Shown here: piece by piece, positions 1 through 7,502 of the stretch
Layout: the number at the start of each line of letters is the position of its first letter
Numbering within the stretch: the stretch's first letter is position 1
Origin: Bacteroidota bacterium
GTDB lineage: Bacteria; Bacteroidota; Ignavibacteria; Ignavibacteriales; Ignavibacteriaceae
DNA: 11,094 bases
Assembly (NCBI GenBank): GCA_023406915.1
Contig: JAEXTR010000133.1
Coordinates: forward strand, 1 to 11,094
Reading direction: 5' to 3'
Notes under the pieces: model-generated
Database searches by the model: none
What the model was told of the DNA's origin: nothing
The model's input: the letters and a program-made list of their open reading frames with translations, nothing else
Translations under genes and position numbers: made by a program

Positions 1-1
1 T

Positions 2-466
2 TGCAGCGCCTGAATTGGGTGCCAATCCTAGTAATAGTCCTACTTCCAGGAAAATATCGAGGGGGGTGTTTGGAAGATAAGCATCAACTCCGATCACACC
101 ACGTGCAGCTATTCCTACTCCTTCGCTCCGGTTGTAGAACTTATTCAGTTCTTTCTTGTACCAGAACCCTCTGCTCTCACCAAATCCCAGTACTCCACCC
201 GCACCTGCATACAAATCAAAATCCGATGACCGGAATGCATTGAAATGCCACAGATAATCCACGCCGATTCTGGGTGAACCAAAATATGATACACCTGCAT
301 TGACCGCAATTGCATTATTGGAACCTGTACGGAATTTGAACGCTGCGCCAGTAGGCTCACCCAGCACTAAACCGAATCCAAACTGACGGTTTTTTGCTGA
401 CTGTGCGCTGATGGGAAGGGATACTGTGATAATGAGGAGGATAATTGCGAAATAAGTAAATTTCAT
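2..466 (-). CDS. Outer-membrane beta-barrel protein (BAPKO_0422/DUF3996-like), 3' end missing
   Basis: The reading frame is open from an ATG at 466 to the left edge, giving 155 codons with no stop, so the C-terminus lies outside the window. Residues 1-22 form a signal peptide (MKFTYFAIILLIITVSLPIS followed by AQ). The mature part alternates polar and hydrophobic residues with many Gly and aromatic residues, as in small outer-membrane barrels. The segments FGLVLGEPTGAAFKF, GVDYLWHFNAF, LYAGAGGVLGF and LDIFLEVGLLLGLAP resemble the DUF3996/BAPKO_0422 family of small barrels. A Shine-Dalgarno AAGGA (473-477) lies 6 bases before the ATG and fixes the start. The gene diverges from the haem-binding gene at 534. 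The barrel class is fairly sure. The family name is from remembered motif similarity, and no function is proposed. Confidence 0.75.
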   Translation of the reverse strand, partial: MKFTYFAIILLIITVSLPISAQSAKNRQFGFGLVLGEPTGAAFKFRTGSNNAIAVNAGVSYFGSPRIGVDYLWHFNAFRSSDFDLYAGAGGVLGFGESRGFWYKKELNKFYNRSEGVGIAARGVIGVDAYLPNTPLDIFLEVGLLLGLAPNSGAA

Positions 467-472
467 TTATTT

Positions 473-477
473 TCCTT
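473..477 (-). promoter_or_regulatory. Ribosome binding site of the barrel gene
   Basis: AAGGA on the minus strand with a 6-base AT-rich spacer to the ATG at 466. It supports that start over any internal methionine. Confidence 0.6.
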
Positions 478-523
478 CATATAGTATTTGATATTATGTT
501 CAAAATTAATCATCATAAAAAAC

Positions 524-528
524 GAGGG
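524..528 (+). promoter_or_regulatory. Ribosome binding site deciding the start of the haem-binding gene
   Basis: GAGGG lies 2 bases before a first ATG (531) and 5 bases before a second, adjacent ATG (534). The second spacing is far more usual, so translation probably starts at 534. Confidence 0.5.
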
Positions 529-533
529 CAATG

Positions 534-1031
534 ATGAAAAAAATCCTGCGGGTCTTTGTACCCGCTTTTGTGATCCTGATCATACTTCTGCAATTCTTTG
601 GTCCGAAGGCTGAGAACCCGCCGGATGATCAAAAGGTGACGCTGTTCAGTATAGCGGCACCCCCGCCGGATGTGCAGAAAGTATTAAAGGAATCATGTTA
701 TGACTGCCATTCGAATACTACGGTGTACCCCTGGTATGCCTCTGTAGCACCTGTATCATTTGTGGTAATGAATCATATTCTTGATGGCAGGAAACATCTC
801 AACTTCTCCGAATGGGGGAGCTACCCGGTTAAAAAGCAAATCCATAAGCTTGAGGAAACTATTGAGATGGTAAATAATGGTGAGATGCCACTTTCATCTT
901 ATGTTTTACTCCATGGCGGTGCTGAGCTCGATCAGCCTGAAAAGGATCTTTTGCTCAACTGGTCAAAACAGGTAATGGCTGAATTGCAACAACCAAACAC
1001 TGACACCACGGGTCATTCGGTAAAACAATGA
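534..1031 (+). CDS. Membrane-anchored haem-binding protein (Haem_bd family), CxxCH
   Basis: A protein of 165 residues from the ATG at 534 (166 from 531). A hydrophobic stretch near residues 7-22 (VFVPAFVILIILLQFF) acts as a signal anchor, placing the rest in the periplasm. Numbering from the 531 start, CYDCHSN at 56-62 carries the CxxCH site (C56, C59, H60) for covalent c-type haem. It is followed by YPWYASVAPVSF and by HLNFSEW, both typical of the Haem_bd (PF14376) family. M119 in GEMP may be the second axial haem ligand. The usual role of the family is periplasmic electron transfer or haem binding, and the redox partner is unknown. No cytochrome or oxidase gene is adjacent. The gene converges on the O-antigen ligase-like gene, with 39 bases between the two stop codons and no clear terminator hairpin there. 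Confidence 0.85.
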   Translation: MKKILRVFVPAFVILIILLQFFGPKAENPPDDQKVTLFSIAAPPPDVQKVLKESCYDCHSNTTVYPWYASVAPVSFVVMNHILDGRKHLNFSEWGSYPVKKQIHKLEETIEMVNNGEMPLSSYVLLHGGAELDQPEKDLLLNWSKQVMAELQQPNTDTTGHSVKQ

Positions 1032-1070
1032 TGCGGCGGAGGGGTAGAGAAGCCAGGATCTGTAAGACGG

Positions 1071-2237
1071 TTAGCCTGCCTCCATTGATGCAAACAGCGC
1101 AATAAACGCCCCATACATCAACGCTATATCGGGTGAGAAAATTACCATATTCAGCAATGATGACGCAAGTATCCCCCCAATCCCCAAAACTGATGCTGCA
1201 ATAATTCGTTGTTCCTCGGATTGCACCCGCAATCCGGGGAGCAATCTAAATGCCCGATATGCAAGCAGTACATTAACTGCGAGAAACAGCAGAAGTGCAA
1301 AGATTCCGCTTTCAATGTATATCTGAATAAGATCATTATGCCAGCTTCCGGTTCTCTTATCAGCCAGTTCACTCTGTCTGGTAAATGTTTCCCTGAATGC
1401 CCTCGGTCCGTGTCCTGTTAGAGGATGTTCATCCCAAATATCCAGAAATCCCTTGATCAGTACATCTCTGCTTGACAACTCCATCGGGTTGTTTGCACGC
1501 TTGTCAATCCCGGTACTGTTCATCATCAGTCCGCCACTTACCAGAACAAAGGTGAGTCCTGCAATCATAAGGTACACCGTAATCGGCGTTCGGTTCATGA
1601 GTAGTGCAACTACCAGAAGCACCAGTGCAACAGCAATGGTTGATCTGGTGAGGGAAAGAAAAATACCGCTGAGTCCCAAAGCTATGATAGTTGAAACAAG
1701 TAGCTTCTGTTTTTTGCTTGCAAAGGGTAAAATAATAGCAGCAGCCAGTATGACCGGAATCAGATAAATCGAAAAAGTGATGTAGCCCGAGGTCACAGAC
1801 TGAGCACGCTCATACATTCCAAGGGAAAAAGAAACAATGCCGTACGCTGCCACCAACGCACCGGAACCAATGAGGAAGAGGAATATGCGCCGCTTGCTCC
1901 GCAGACTCATCCCCTTGAAAAAGTAGAGGAGGGCGAAAAAGGAAAGATAGAATGGAGCTTCTTTCTGTATAGCTTCAATGCTGACATCCGGAAAGCGGGA
2001 AAACGCAATGGAACCCATCCGCACAAGTCCGAATAACCCTATCAGTAGTGCATAGGTATCCATCCTCCATTCCTTTCGGCGGAAACTGTCGTAAAGCCAA
2101 AAGAAAGTAATGACCCCAACAGCAAGGTTGAGAAAAGCTAATGAAATAAGAAAGCTGACAATAAAGCCTACAATAAAACTGAACAGGAGTGTATCACTCC
2201 ATTTGGGATTCGCCGGATGCAGAAGTAGGTTCCGCAT
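1071..2237 (-). CDS. O-antigen ligase/polymerase-like membrane protein (Wzy_C family)
   Basis: A 388-residue polytopic membrane protein with about ten hydrophobic segments. It carries three Wzy_C/WaaL signatures: LSLTRSTIAVALV (194-206, R198), then SSRDVLIKGFLDIWDEHPLTGHGP (split here as SSRDVLIKGFLDIW and DEHPLTGHGP, 255-278), and GSWHNDLIQIYIESG (297-311) with H300. Conserved Arg and His residues in the large periplasmic loop are needed by WaaL-type ligases. Members either ligate O-antigen to lipid A-core, polymerise polysaccharide repeats, or glycosylate proteins, and sequence alone does not separate these. An in-frame upstream ATG at 2300 would add 21 low-complexity residues inside the acetyltransferase gene. 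I chose the ATG at 2237 because its A is the last base of the upstream TAA (TAATG), the usual form of translational coupling. No sugar-biosynthesis genes are nearby. Confidence 0.85.
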   Translation of the reverse strand: MRNLLLHPANPKWSDTLLFSFIVGFIVSFLISLAFLNLAVGVITFFWLYDSFRRKEWRMDTYALLIGLFGLVRMGSIAFSRFPDVSIEAIQKEAPFYLSFFALLYFFKGMSLRSKRRIFLFLIGSGALVAAYGIVSFSLGMYERAQSVTSGYITFSIYLIPVILAAAIILPFASKKQKLLVSTIIALGLSGIFLSLTRSTIAVALVLLVVALLMNRTPITVYLMIAGLTFVLVSGGLMMNSTGIDKRANNPMELSSRDVLIKGFLDIWDEHPLTGHGPRAFRETFTRQSELADKRTGSWHNDLIQIYIESGIFALLLFLAVNVLLAYRAFRLLPGLRVQSEEQRIIAASVLGIGGILASSLLNMVIFSPDIALMYGAFIALFASMEAG

Positions 2238-2737
2238 TATACCTCTGCCTGCTCTGCCAGGCGTGCAATTCCCTCCTCTTCCAGCCGGAAGATTGTCCAC
2301 TCATCCATTGGCACTGCACCAAGTGATTTGTAAAACTCAATCGCAGGTGTGTTCCAGTCCAGTACACACCATTCAAATCTGCCGCATTTTTTTTCATGGG
2401 CAATCTGGGCGAGTGTAAGGAGTATTTTTTTCCCAAATCCAGAACCTCTGTATTCCGGAAGAACAAACAGGTCCTCAAGGTACAACCCAAGCTTGCCTTT
2501 AAACGTTGAAAAATTATAAAAGTATACGGCGTATGCAACGGGCTTCTCGTCAATAAATCCAAGTAAGGCTTCAACCCGCGGATGCTCACAAAAAAGCGTC
2601 TCCTTCAGCAGCTCTTCAGTAGCGGTCACTTCGTGACTTAGTTTTTCATATTCAGCAATTTTTCTGATAAAATCCAGCAGCAGCCTTTCATCTCCGGGCT
2701 CCGCCTTCCTTAGGGTAATCTGTGGTGTCTGGCTCAT
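2237..2737 (-). CDS. GNAT N-acetyltransferase, spermidine/thialysine acetyltransferase (SSAT)-like
   Basis: A 166-residue single-domain GNAT enzyme that transfers acetyl from acetyl-CoA to a primary amine. The pattern follows the SSAT family along its length: IRKIAEYEKLSHEV (24-37), CEHPRVEALLGF (50-61), YLEDLFVLPEYRGSGFG (86-102) with the acetyl-CoA loop RGSGFG (97-102), and WNTPAIEFYKSLGA (128-141). Y136 sits where SSAT has its catalytic tyrosine. Likely substrates are polyamines or lysine-like amines, but related enzymes differ and this is not settled. The frame stays open for 51 codons upstream to 2890, overlapping the divergent stress-protein gene. MSQTPQITLRKAEPGD matches the family N-terminus, so I start at 2737. 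Its stop overlaps the start of the ligase-like gene by one base. Confidence 0.88.
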   Translation of the reverse strand: MSQTPQITLRKAEPGDERLLLDFIRKIAEYEKLSHEVTATEELLKETLFCEHPRVEALLGFIDEKPVAYAVYFYNFSTFKGKLGLYLEDLFVLPEYRGSGFGKKILLTLAQIAHEKKCGRFEWCVLDWNTPAIEFYKSLGAVPMDEWTIFRLEEEGIARLAEQAEV

Positions 2738-2794
2738 AGTTGTGTACAATTTTTCCTGATATCGTTTCTGAAAATTACAATTTTCCAGCCGATT

Positions 2795-2822
2795 TTTGGT
2801 TCCTTTAAAATCGTTATCTTTA
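2795..2822 (+). promoter_or_regulatory. Possible Bacteroidetes-type promoter for the stress-protein/antiporter operon
   Basis: TTTG at 2795-2798 and TATCTTTA at 2815-2822 resemble the Bacteroidetes sigma-ABfr pattern (TTTG, then TAnnTTTG), with one mismatch and a spacer of 16 bases, a little short. It lies in the 131-base gap between the divergent acetyltransferase and stress-protein genes and would give a leader of about 40 bases. It is a pattern match only. Confidence 0.3.
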
Positions 2823-2868
2823 CAAAATCTATTAGTGCGAATTACCGTATCACTAACTGTGTCTGGAT

Positions 2869-3729
2869 ATGCCGAATACACAACCACCAATTCCTTTTAA
2901 CCGTCTTGCTGTATCAGTAGGCTTCTCTCCTACAGGTGAGGCGCTCCTGTGCGAAGCACGTCGCCTGCAGCAACTATGGGATTCAGATATGATATTTATC
3001 CATGCAGGGGAAAGAAATCCCCGTGATGAAGAACGCCTGCTGGAACTGATACAACGGGCAGGCTTCAGTCCCGGAGATGGTAAGCTTGTTTACCGAGATG
3101 GTGATCCTGCGAAGGTGATTTTGAAGTGTTGTGAACAGGAACATGTTGACCTCCTCATCGCTGGTGCCCTCGAAAAGGAAAAATTCCTGAAATACTATAC
3201 TGGCTCGGTCGCAAGAACCATTATGCGGAATGCACCATGCTCATCCCTGATTATTGTGGCACCCAAAAAAAATCCGGTGGGTTATAAAAAGATTTATGCT
3301 TCAATAGATTATCTGGCAGCAGATGAATATACCGCACAGAAAGCCTTCCAGTTTGCTGCCTCTGAGAAAGCAGAAGAGCTCTGCTTCCTGCATGAGTTTA
3401 CTATCCCCGGTCTCTCGGTAACGGTAACGGATTCTGGTGACCTTGAAGATACTGAACTGCTGCGTGAAGAGGCAATTGAAGAAGAAAGAAACAAAATCAG
3501 ACTGTTCGTAAATGAGCAGAATATCTCCGGTCACAACATGTGCTGTGTAGCATTGTACGGCAAAGAAGGGTGGGCTGCTGCAAAGTATGCGAAGGAGAAA
3601 AAAGCCGATCTTCTGGTGATTTCCTCTCCCGAAAGAAGAAGTAATATGTTTGACCGGATTTTTACAAATAATACCGAGTACATTTTCCAGGAGCTTCCCA
3701 CGAACATCCTTATTGTGAAAAGAACCTGA
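2869..3729 (+). CDS. Tandem-domain universal stress protein (UspA family)
   Basis: A 286-residue cytoplasmic protein with two Usp folds in series, about 10-132 and 139-284. In the first, FNRLAVSVGFSPTGEALL begins the domain, followed by VDLLIAGALEKEKF and YYTGSVARTIMRNAPCSSLIIV. The nucleotide-binding signature of ATP-binding Usps, G-x2-G-x9-G-S/T, is only partly kept: G99 and G112-S113 are present but the second glycine is E102. The second domain (YKKIYASIDY, ADLLVISSPERRSNM, FQELPTNILIVKR) has no such glycines, so it is probably a non-binding partner domain. Tandem Usps commonly serve as stress or energy sensors. The stop lies 3 bases before the start of the antiporter gene, so the two are almost surely co-transcribed, and the Usp may regulate that transporter. 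No strong Shine-Dalgarno is seen at the chosen start. Confidence 0.88.
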   Translation: MPNTQPPIPFNRLAVSVGFSPTGEALLCEARRLQQLWDSDMIFIHAGERNPRDEERLLELIQRAGFSPGDGKLVYRDGDPAKVILKCCEQEHVDLLIAGALEKEKFLKYYTGSVARTIMRNAPCSSLIIVAPKKNPVGYKKIYASIDYLAADEYTAQKAFQFAASEKAEELCFLHEFTIPGLSVTVTDSGDLEDTELLREEAIEEERNKIRLFVNEQNISGHNMCCVALYGKEGWAAAKYAKEKKADLLVISSPERRSNMFDRIFTNNTEYIFQELPTNILIVKRT

Positions 3730-3732
3730 CCC

Positions 3733-5427
3733 ATGCTGCATGCAGAACAGATAACAGAGTTTCTCATCAGTATCGGTACCATGCTTCTGGTGGCAAGGGT
3801 GCTTGCGGAAGTCTGCACCTATTTTAATCAGCCATCCATCATAGGAGAAATTTTCGCCGGTATTCTGTTGGGACCTACTGTTCTGGGTGCCCTGTCGCCT
3901 GATCTGTTCGCTTACGTATTTCCAAGTGATTCAGCAGTAAAGACCGTTCTGGAAGGTATCACTACGCTCGCGGTGGTGATGCTGTTGTTGGTTATTGGTC
4001 TTGAGGTTGACCTCTCGCTTCTTTTGCGACACCGGAAAGCGGCTTTCTATACCAGTATAATAGGCACGGTTTTCCCTTTTATGCTTGGTTCTGCTCTGGC
4101 ATATCATTTCCCGGAAATGTTTGGCGCCGGCGGCAATGCCTCACTCCTTGTATTTGCTCTCTTTGTTGGAACGGCAATGTCCATCTCTGCATTACCGGTG
4201 ATTGCCCGCACCCTGATGGATATGAATATGCTCAAATCTCAGATTGGTCTCATCATAATTGCTTCTGCGATGTTTGGGGACCTGTTAGGGTGGATCATCT
4301 TTTCTGTTATTCTGGGAATGATGGGGACGGGTCCCCCCGGAAATCAACTGGGTACAACGGTACTGTTGCTCGGTGGATTTGTACTGGTCATGCTGATACC
4401 AGTTCGCAGGCTTATAAACCGTGCAGTCCCATTTTTGCAAACTAAAATCTCATATCCCGGCGGCATTCTGAATTTTATCTTTATCCTCGGGTTTTTCTGT
4501 GCCGCCTTTACAGAGTGGCTTGGTGTGCATGCAATTTTTGGAGCCTTTATTGTCGGAGTTGCCATTGGTGACTCAGCTCATCTGTCAGAAAAAACCAAGG
4601 AGATCCTTCACCAGTTTGTAACTAATATCTTCGCACCCCTCTTCTTTGTTTCCATCGGTCTGAAGGTTGATTTCTTTGCCAACTTCTCTGTACCATTGGT
4701 ACTGACTGTGTTGACAATCGCCATCATCGCTAAAGTGATCGGAGCAGGGCTTGGCGCTTACCTGGGTGGATTGAATGTAAAGGATTCTGCTGCTGTAGGA
4801 TTTGGGATGAATTCCCGCGGTGCTATGGAAATCATTTTAGGCATCCTTGCTTTCCAGGCAGGATTGATCAATGAGCAGTTCTTTGTTGCACTCGTGGTAA
4901 TGGCACTGGTCACATCCATCATCAGTGGTCCTATGATGAAGTGGATACTCTCTTATAAAAATCGGTTCTCGGTGCAGCAGTTGGTCACAGCGAAAACGGT
5001 CTACTACAGCACTGCTCCTGCAAAAAAAGAATTACTTCGTGAACTTGCAGGCTTCGCAGCACGCCAGTTTAACCTTGATGAACAGGAGGTGTATATTGAG
5101 GTACTGAAGAGGGAAGACTTACTGCCCACCGGAATGGGAAACTTCCTGGCTATCCCCCACGCAAAAATTACGACTTCAAGACCTTTTATAGCGGTTGCAG
5201 TACATAAGGAGGGCATCGACTTTGAAGCAACTGACGGGCTCCCGGCAAAAGTGATCCTTCTGCTGCTGACTCCAAAGAATCAGCACGAATTACAGCTCGG
5301 TCTGCTCGCGTCGATTGCAAATGTGTTCAGAAATAAAGAGGTTGCTGGAAAGCTGCTTGAAGTTTCTACACCAAAGGAATTTGCACAGCTCTTTCACCGT
5401 TTTAGCGCACCAAAAGAAGGGCAATAA
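3733..5427 (+). CDS. CPA2 cation/proton antiporter fused to a PTS EIIA-like domain
   Basis: A 564-residue inner-membrane protein. Residues 1 to about 405 form a CPA2 (KefB/NapA-type) Na+/H+ or K+/H+ exchanger of about 12-13 membrane segments. Signatures are QPSIIGEIFAGILLGPTVLG (33-52), LLLVIGLEVDLSLL (84-97), MFGDLLGW (180-187) with ion-site D183, FFVSIGLKVDF (304-314) and GFGMNSRGAMEI (357-368) with R362. Residues about 422-556 match a PTS EIIA type 2 (PtsN-like) domain. LLPTGMGNFLAIPHAK (463-478) holds H476, the residue phosphorylated in EIIA proteins, and KVILLLLTPKNQHELQLG (506-523) is also typical. The antiporter likely exports Na+ or K+ in exchange for H+, and the EIIA-like part may gate it. 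The usual TrkA-N/RCK domain of Kef-type exchangers is absent. It sits directly after a stress protein. Ion specificity cannot be read from sequence. Confidence 0.9.
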   Translation: MLHAEQITEFLISIGTMLLVARVLAEVCTYFNQPSIIGEIFAGILLGPTVLGALSPDLFAYVFPSDSAVKTVLEGITTLAVVMLLLVIGLEVDLSLLLRHRKAAFYTSIIGTVFPFMLGSALAYHFPEMFGAGGNASLLVFALFVGTAMSISALPVIARTLMDMNMLKSQIGLIIIASAMFGDLLGWIIFSVILGMMGTGPPGNQLGTTVLLLGGFVLVMLIPVRRLINRAVPFLQTKISYPGGILNFIFILGFFCAAFTEWLGVHAIFGAFIVGVAIGDSAHLSEKTKEILHQFVTNIFAPLFFVSIGLKVDFFANFSVPLVLTVLTIAIIAKVIGAGLGAYLGGLNVKDSAAVGFGMNSRGAMEIILGILAFQAGLINEQFFVALVVMALVTSIISGPMMKWILSYKNRFSVQQLVTAKTVYYSTAPAKKELLRELAGFAARQFNLDEQEVYIEVLKREDLLPTGMGNFLAIPHAKITTSRPFIAVAVHKEGIDFEATDGLPAKVILLLLTPKNQHELQLGLLASIANVFRNKEVAGKLLEVSTPKEFAQLFHRFSAPKEGQ

Positions 5428-5474
5428 CCATATTTTATGAAGAGTGGCTTGTAGTACAGAATGGATAAGATATT

Positions 5475-6254
5475 ATGTTGAGTAAGAGCGTCACTGGATT
5501 TGGCAAGGGCGTGATCAGTTTTTTTGAAGAGGCCGGCATCATCACGAGACTGCTTGCAGGTATCATTCGCTCGCTCCCCCGCATTCCCAAAAGCCGCCGG
5601 TTGGTGCTGTATCAAATGGAACACATCGGCGTGAACTCCCTTCCGCTTGTCCTGATTATAGCCGCATTCACCGGTGCTGTTGCCGCCTGGCAGGCTGCCT
5701 ATCAGCTGAAGGGGATTGCTCCACTCTCATTTCTGGGAGGTGCAGTAGCCCGGGCAATTGTTACTGAGCTTGCCCCGGTTCTTACGGGTATCGTTATCGC
5801 TGGTCGGGTCGGCGCCTCAATCGCTGCCGAACTCGGTACTATGAAGGTAACCGAACAGATTGATGCACTCGAGATCATGGCTGTCAATCCTATCCGGTTC
5901 CTGGCAATGCCCCGTTTTGTTGCAGCAGTGATCATGATGCCTCTGATCTCTGTATTCGCTATCGCAATCTCGATTGTTGGCGCCTATGTGGTGTCAAACT
6001 ATTTTCTGGGTGTTTCCTTCGATGTCTTCTTTCAGTCAGTACGGCGCTATTTTGATCTGTATGATCTGATGGCTGGCCTGATCAAAACGGTGTTCTTCGG
6101 TGGGGTGACTTCTCTGCTTGGATGCCATATTGGCTTGCAGACTGAAGGGGGAGCGGAGGGCGTCGGTAAAGCCACCATCCGCTCATTCGTACTTTCAGCA
6201 TCAATGATCCTGATCCTTGACTATGCGCTCTGGATGCTTCTTTTCAGCGCATAA
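5475..6254 (+). CDS. mlaE: MlaE-type ABC transporter permease (YrbE/DUF140 family)
   Basis: A 259-residue inner-membrane permease of the family that works with an MlaF ATPase and MCE (MlaD) proteins to move phospholipids or other lipids between the inner and outer membranes. The family core is clear: ELAPVLTGIVIAGRVGAS (98-115), then AELGTMKVTEQIDALEIMAV (118-137), then NPIRFLAMPR (138-147), and the C-terminal GAEGVGKATIRSFVLS (226-241). Length is normal for the family. The ATP-binding and MCE subunits usually encoded directly downstream are missing: the next gene is on the opposite strand and ends 12 bases away. The gap to the antiporter gene is 47 bases, so it could be the last gene of that operon. 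No strong ribosome binding site is seen. The symbol reflects family membership, not proven function. Confidence 0.88.
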   Translation: MLSKSVTGFGKGVISFFEEAGIITRLLAGIIRSLPRIPKSRRLVLYQMEHIGVNSLPLVLIIAAFTGAVAAWQAAYQLKGIAPLSFLGGAVARAIVTELAPVLTGIVIAGRVGASIAAELGTMKVTEQIDALEIMAVNPIRFLAMPRFVAAVIMMPLISVFAIAISIVGAYVVSNYFLGVSFDVFFQSVRRYFDLYDLMAGLIKTVFFGGVTSLLGCHIGLQTEGGAEGVGKATIRSFVLSASMILILDYALWMLLFSA

Positions 6255-6266
6255 CCTGTACTCAGA

Positions 6267-7469
6267 TCAGCGTACCAGATATAACTCTTCCTGCGGGGCT
6301 GACAGGTATTCACATCCGTCCTTCGTGACCTGTACCATCTCTTCAATAGTTACGATACCGTGCCCGGGGACATACAGTCTCGGCTCAATGGTGAAGACCT
6401 GACTCTCTTCAATGGGCAGATATGGGAGGTTGCCATATCGCTCCCATCTCGGGAATAATCCTGCACCGCCATCATGTGCGTTTTTACCTACCTGATGCCC
6501 GAGTCCGTGCATATACTCTTCATACCCGTTGGCAGTGATGTGATTCCGCGCAGCGTCGTCAATCTCGCATCCGGTCTTTCCTGGTCTTAGCTCCTTCTTT
6601 GCGTTCCTGATTGATCCGAGCAATACATCAAAGCCCCGCTGTACTTCAGCAGGAGCAGTGTCTTCATCATCCTTCAGAATATACCAGGTCCTTTGCAGGT
6701 CTGAACAGTATCCATTGACCCGTACGCCAAAATCAGTATTAATCAGATGCCCCTTTTCAATCACCCGGTCCGTGGGTCCTGCATGTGCACCTGCTGATTC
6801 GGGGCCAGTAAAGACCGCCGGACAATGCTGGATATCCCACGCTGCTTCAAGTCCCCGCTTCATTCTCTGTTCTGTGATAAAGGCGGCTACTTCTTTTTCG
6901 GTCCTGCCTGGTTTGATGAACTGGGTTGTTTCATCGTAAATCTCAAGTGTGATACGCACTGCTTCCTTCATCATGGCAATCTCTGTGGCGCTCTTTCTTC
7001 CCTTCAAAGATGCAATGATCCCTTCTGAGGAAACGAAGCGTTCCAGATACGGTGTGCCGCTGAAATACTCCTGCAATATCAGGTACATTCCATGCGTCAG
7101 TCCATCGGCATGATTGGAGTTACGCGAATAATTGATTGCAATGGATTGAGGATCAGATTCTTTTACGATCCGCAAAAGATCATCCTTCACGGATTGAACA
7201 TAGGTTATCACTTCCGGGTATACGCCCATCTCCTTCATGTTTGCTGCGTCCAGTGATCCAAGGATCACTTTGCGGTTTCCCTTGCGGTCAATCAGAAATG
7301 CGGTCTGCCAGGTTACATTGGTACCCACAATAGTATCCATCACGGGGTCTTTGCTGATATCACTTTCCCGTACAAACGTGAGCCAAAGGTCGATATTCTT
7401 TTCATCCAGAATACGGGAAGCCTGTTCTGCTTTTTCTTTAATCAGTGTCATGTGAAAATCATTATTCAT
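6267..7469 (-). CDS. M24 family metallopeptidase, Xaa-Pro aminopeptidase/dipeptidase-like
   Basis: A 400-residue cytoplasmic enzyme with an N-terminal creatinase-like domain (about 8-155) and a C-terminal pita-bread M24 domain (about 160-395). All five metal ligands of the dinuclear site can be assigned: D246 (INTDFGV), D257 (YCSDLQRTW), H325 (GLGHQVG), E362 (FTIEPRLY) and E376 (VTIEEMV). Such enzymes remove an N-terminal residue before proline, or split Xaa-Pro dipeptides. H229 in AGAHAGPTD may be an extra active-site histidine. No signal peptide is present. The start at 7469 is the longest, and M7 is an alternative because neither has a good Shine-Dalgarno. It lies 33 bases downstream of the secreted deiminase on the same strand, so it is probably in that operon. 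Aminopeptidase versus dipeptidase activity cannot be told apart here. Confidence 0.87.
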   Translation of the reverse strand: MNNDFHMTLIKEKAEQASRILDEKNIDLWLTFVRESDISKDPVMDTIVGTNVTWQTAFLIDRKGNRKVILGSLDAANMKEMGVYPEVITYVQSVKDDLLRIVKESDPQSIAINYSRNSNHADGLTHGMYLILQEYFSGTPYLERFVSSEGIIASLKGRKSATEIAMMKEAVRITLEIYDETTQFIKPGRTEKEVAAFITEQRMKRGLEAAWDIQHCPAVFTGPESAGAHAGPTDRVIEKGHLINTDFGVRVNGYCSDLQRTWYILKDDEDTAPAEVQRGFDVLLGSIRNAKKELRPGKTGCEIDDAARNHITANGYEEYMHGLGHQVGKNAHDGGAGLFPRWERYGNLPYLPIEESQVFTIEPRLYVPGHGIVTIEEMVQVTKDGCEYLSAPQEELYLVR

Positions 7470-7502
7470 ATCGGTACACTTTTCTTTTATGTGTAAAATT
7501 AG

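Noticed and set aside
1..243. 80-codon plus-strand ORF at the left edge
   Set aside because: It is antisense to the barrel gene, whose signal peptide, barrel pattern and ribosome binding site are convincing.
1032..1070. Bidirectional terminator between the converging haem-binding and ligase-like genes
   Set aside because: No stem with a T-run is visible on either strand.
2238..2300. N-terminal extension of the ligase-like protein from an ATG at 2300
   Set aside because: The 21 extra residues are Gly/Arg-rich and lie inside the acetyltransferase gene. The coupled ATG at 2237 is the better start.
2738..2890. 51-residue N-terminal extension of the acetyltransferase
   Set aside because: It does not resemble the GNAT family and overlaps the divergent stress-protein start. 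Homology begins at the Met at 2737.
3301..3741. 146-codon minus-strand ORF inside the stress-protein gene
   Set aside because: It is antisense to a well-supported Usp domain and has no family features.
5461..5481. Six-codon upstream ORF overlapping the MlaE start
   Set aside because: It has no ribosome binding site and is so short that chance explains it.
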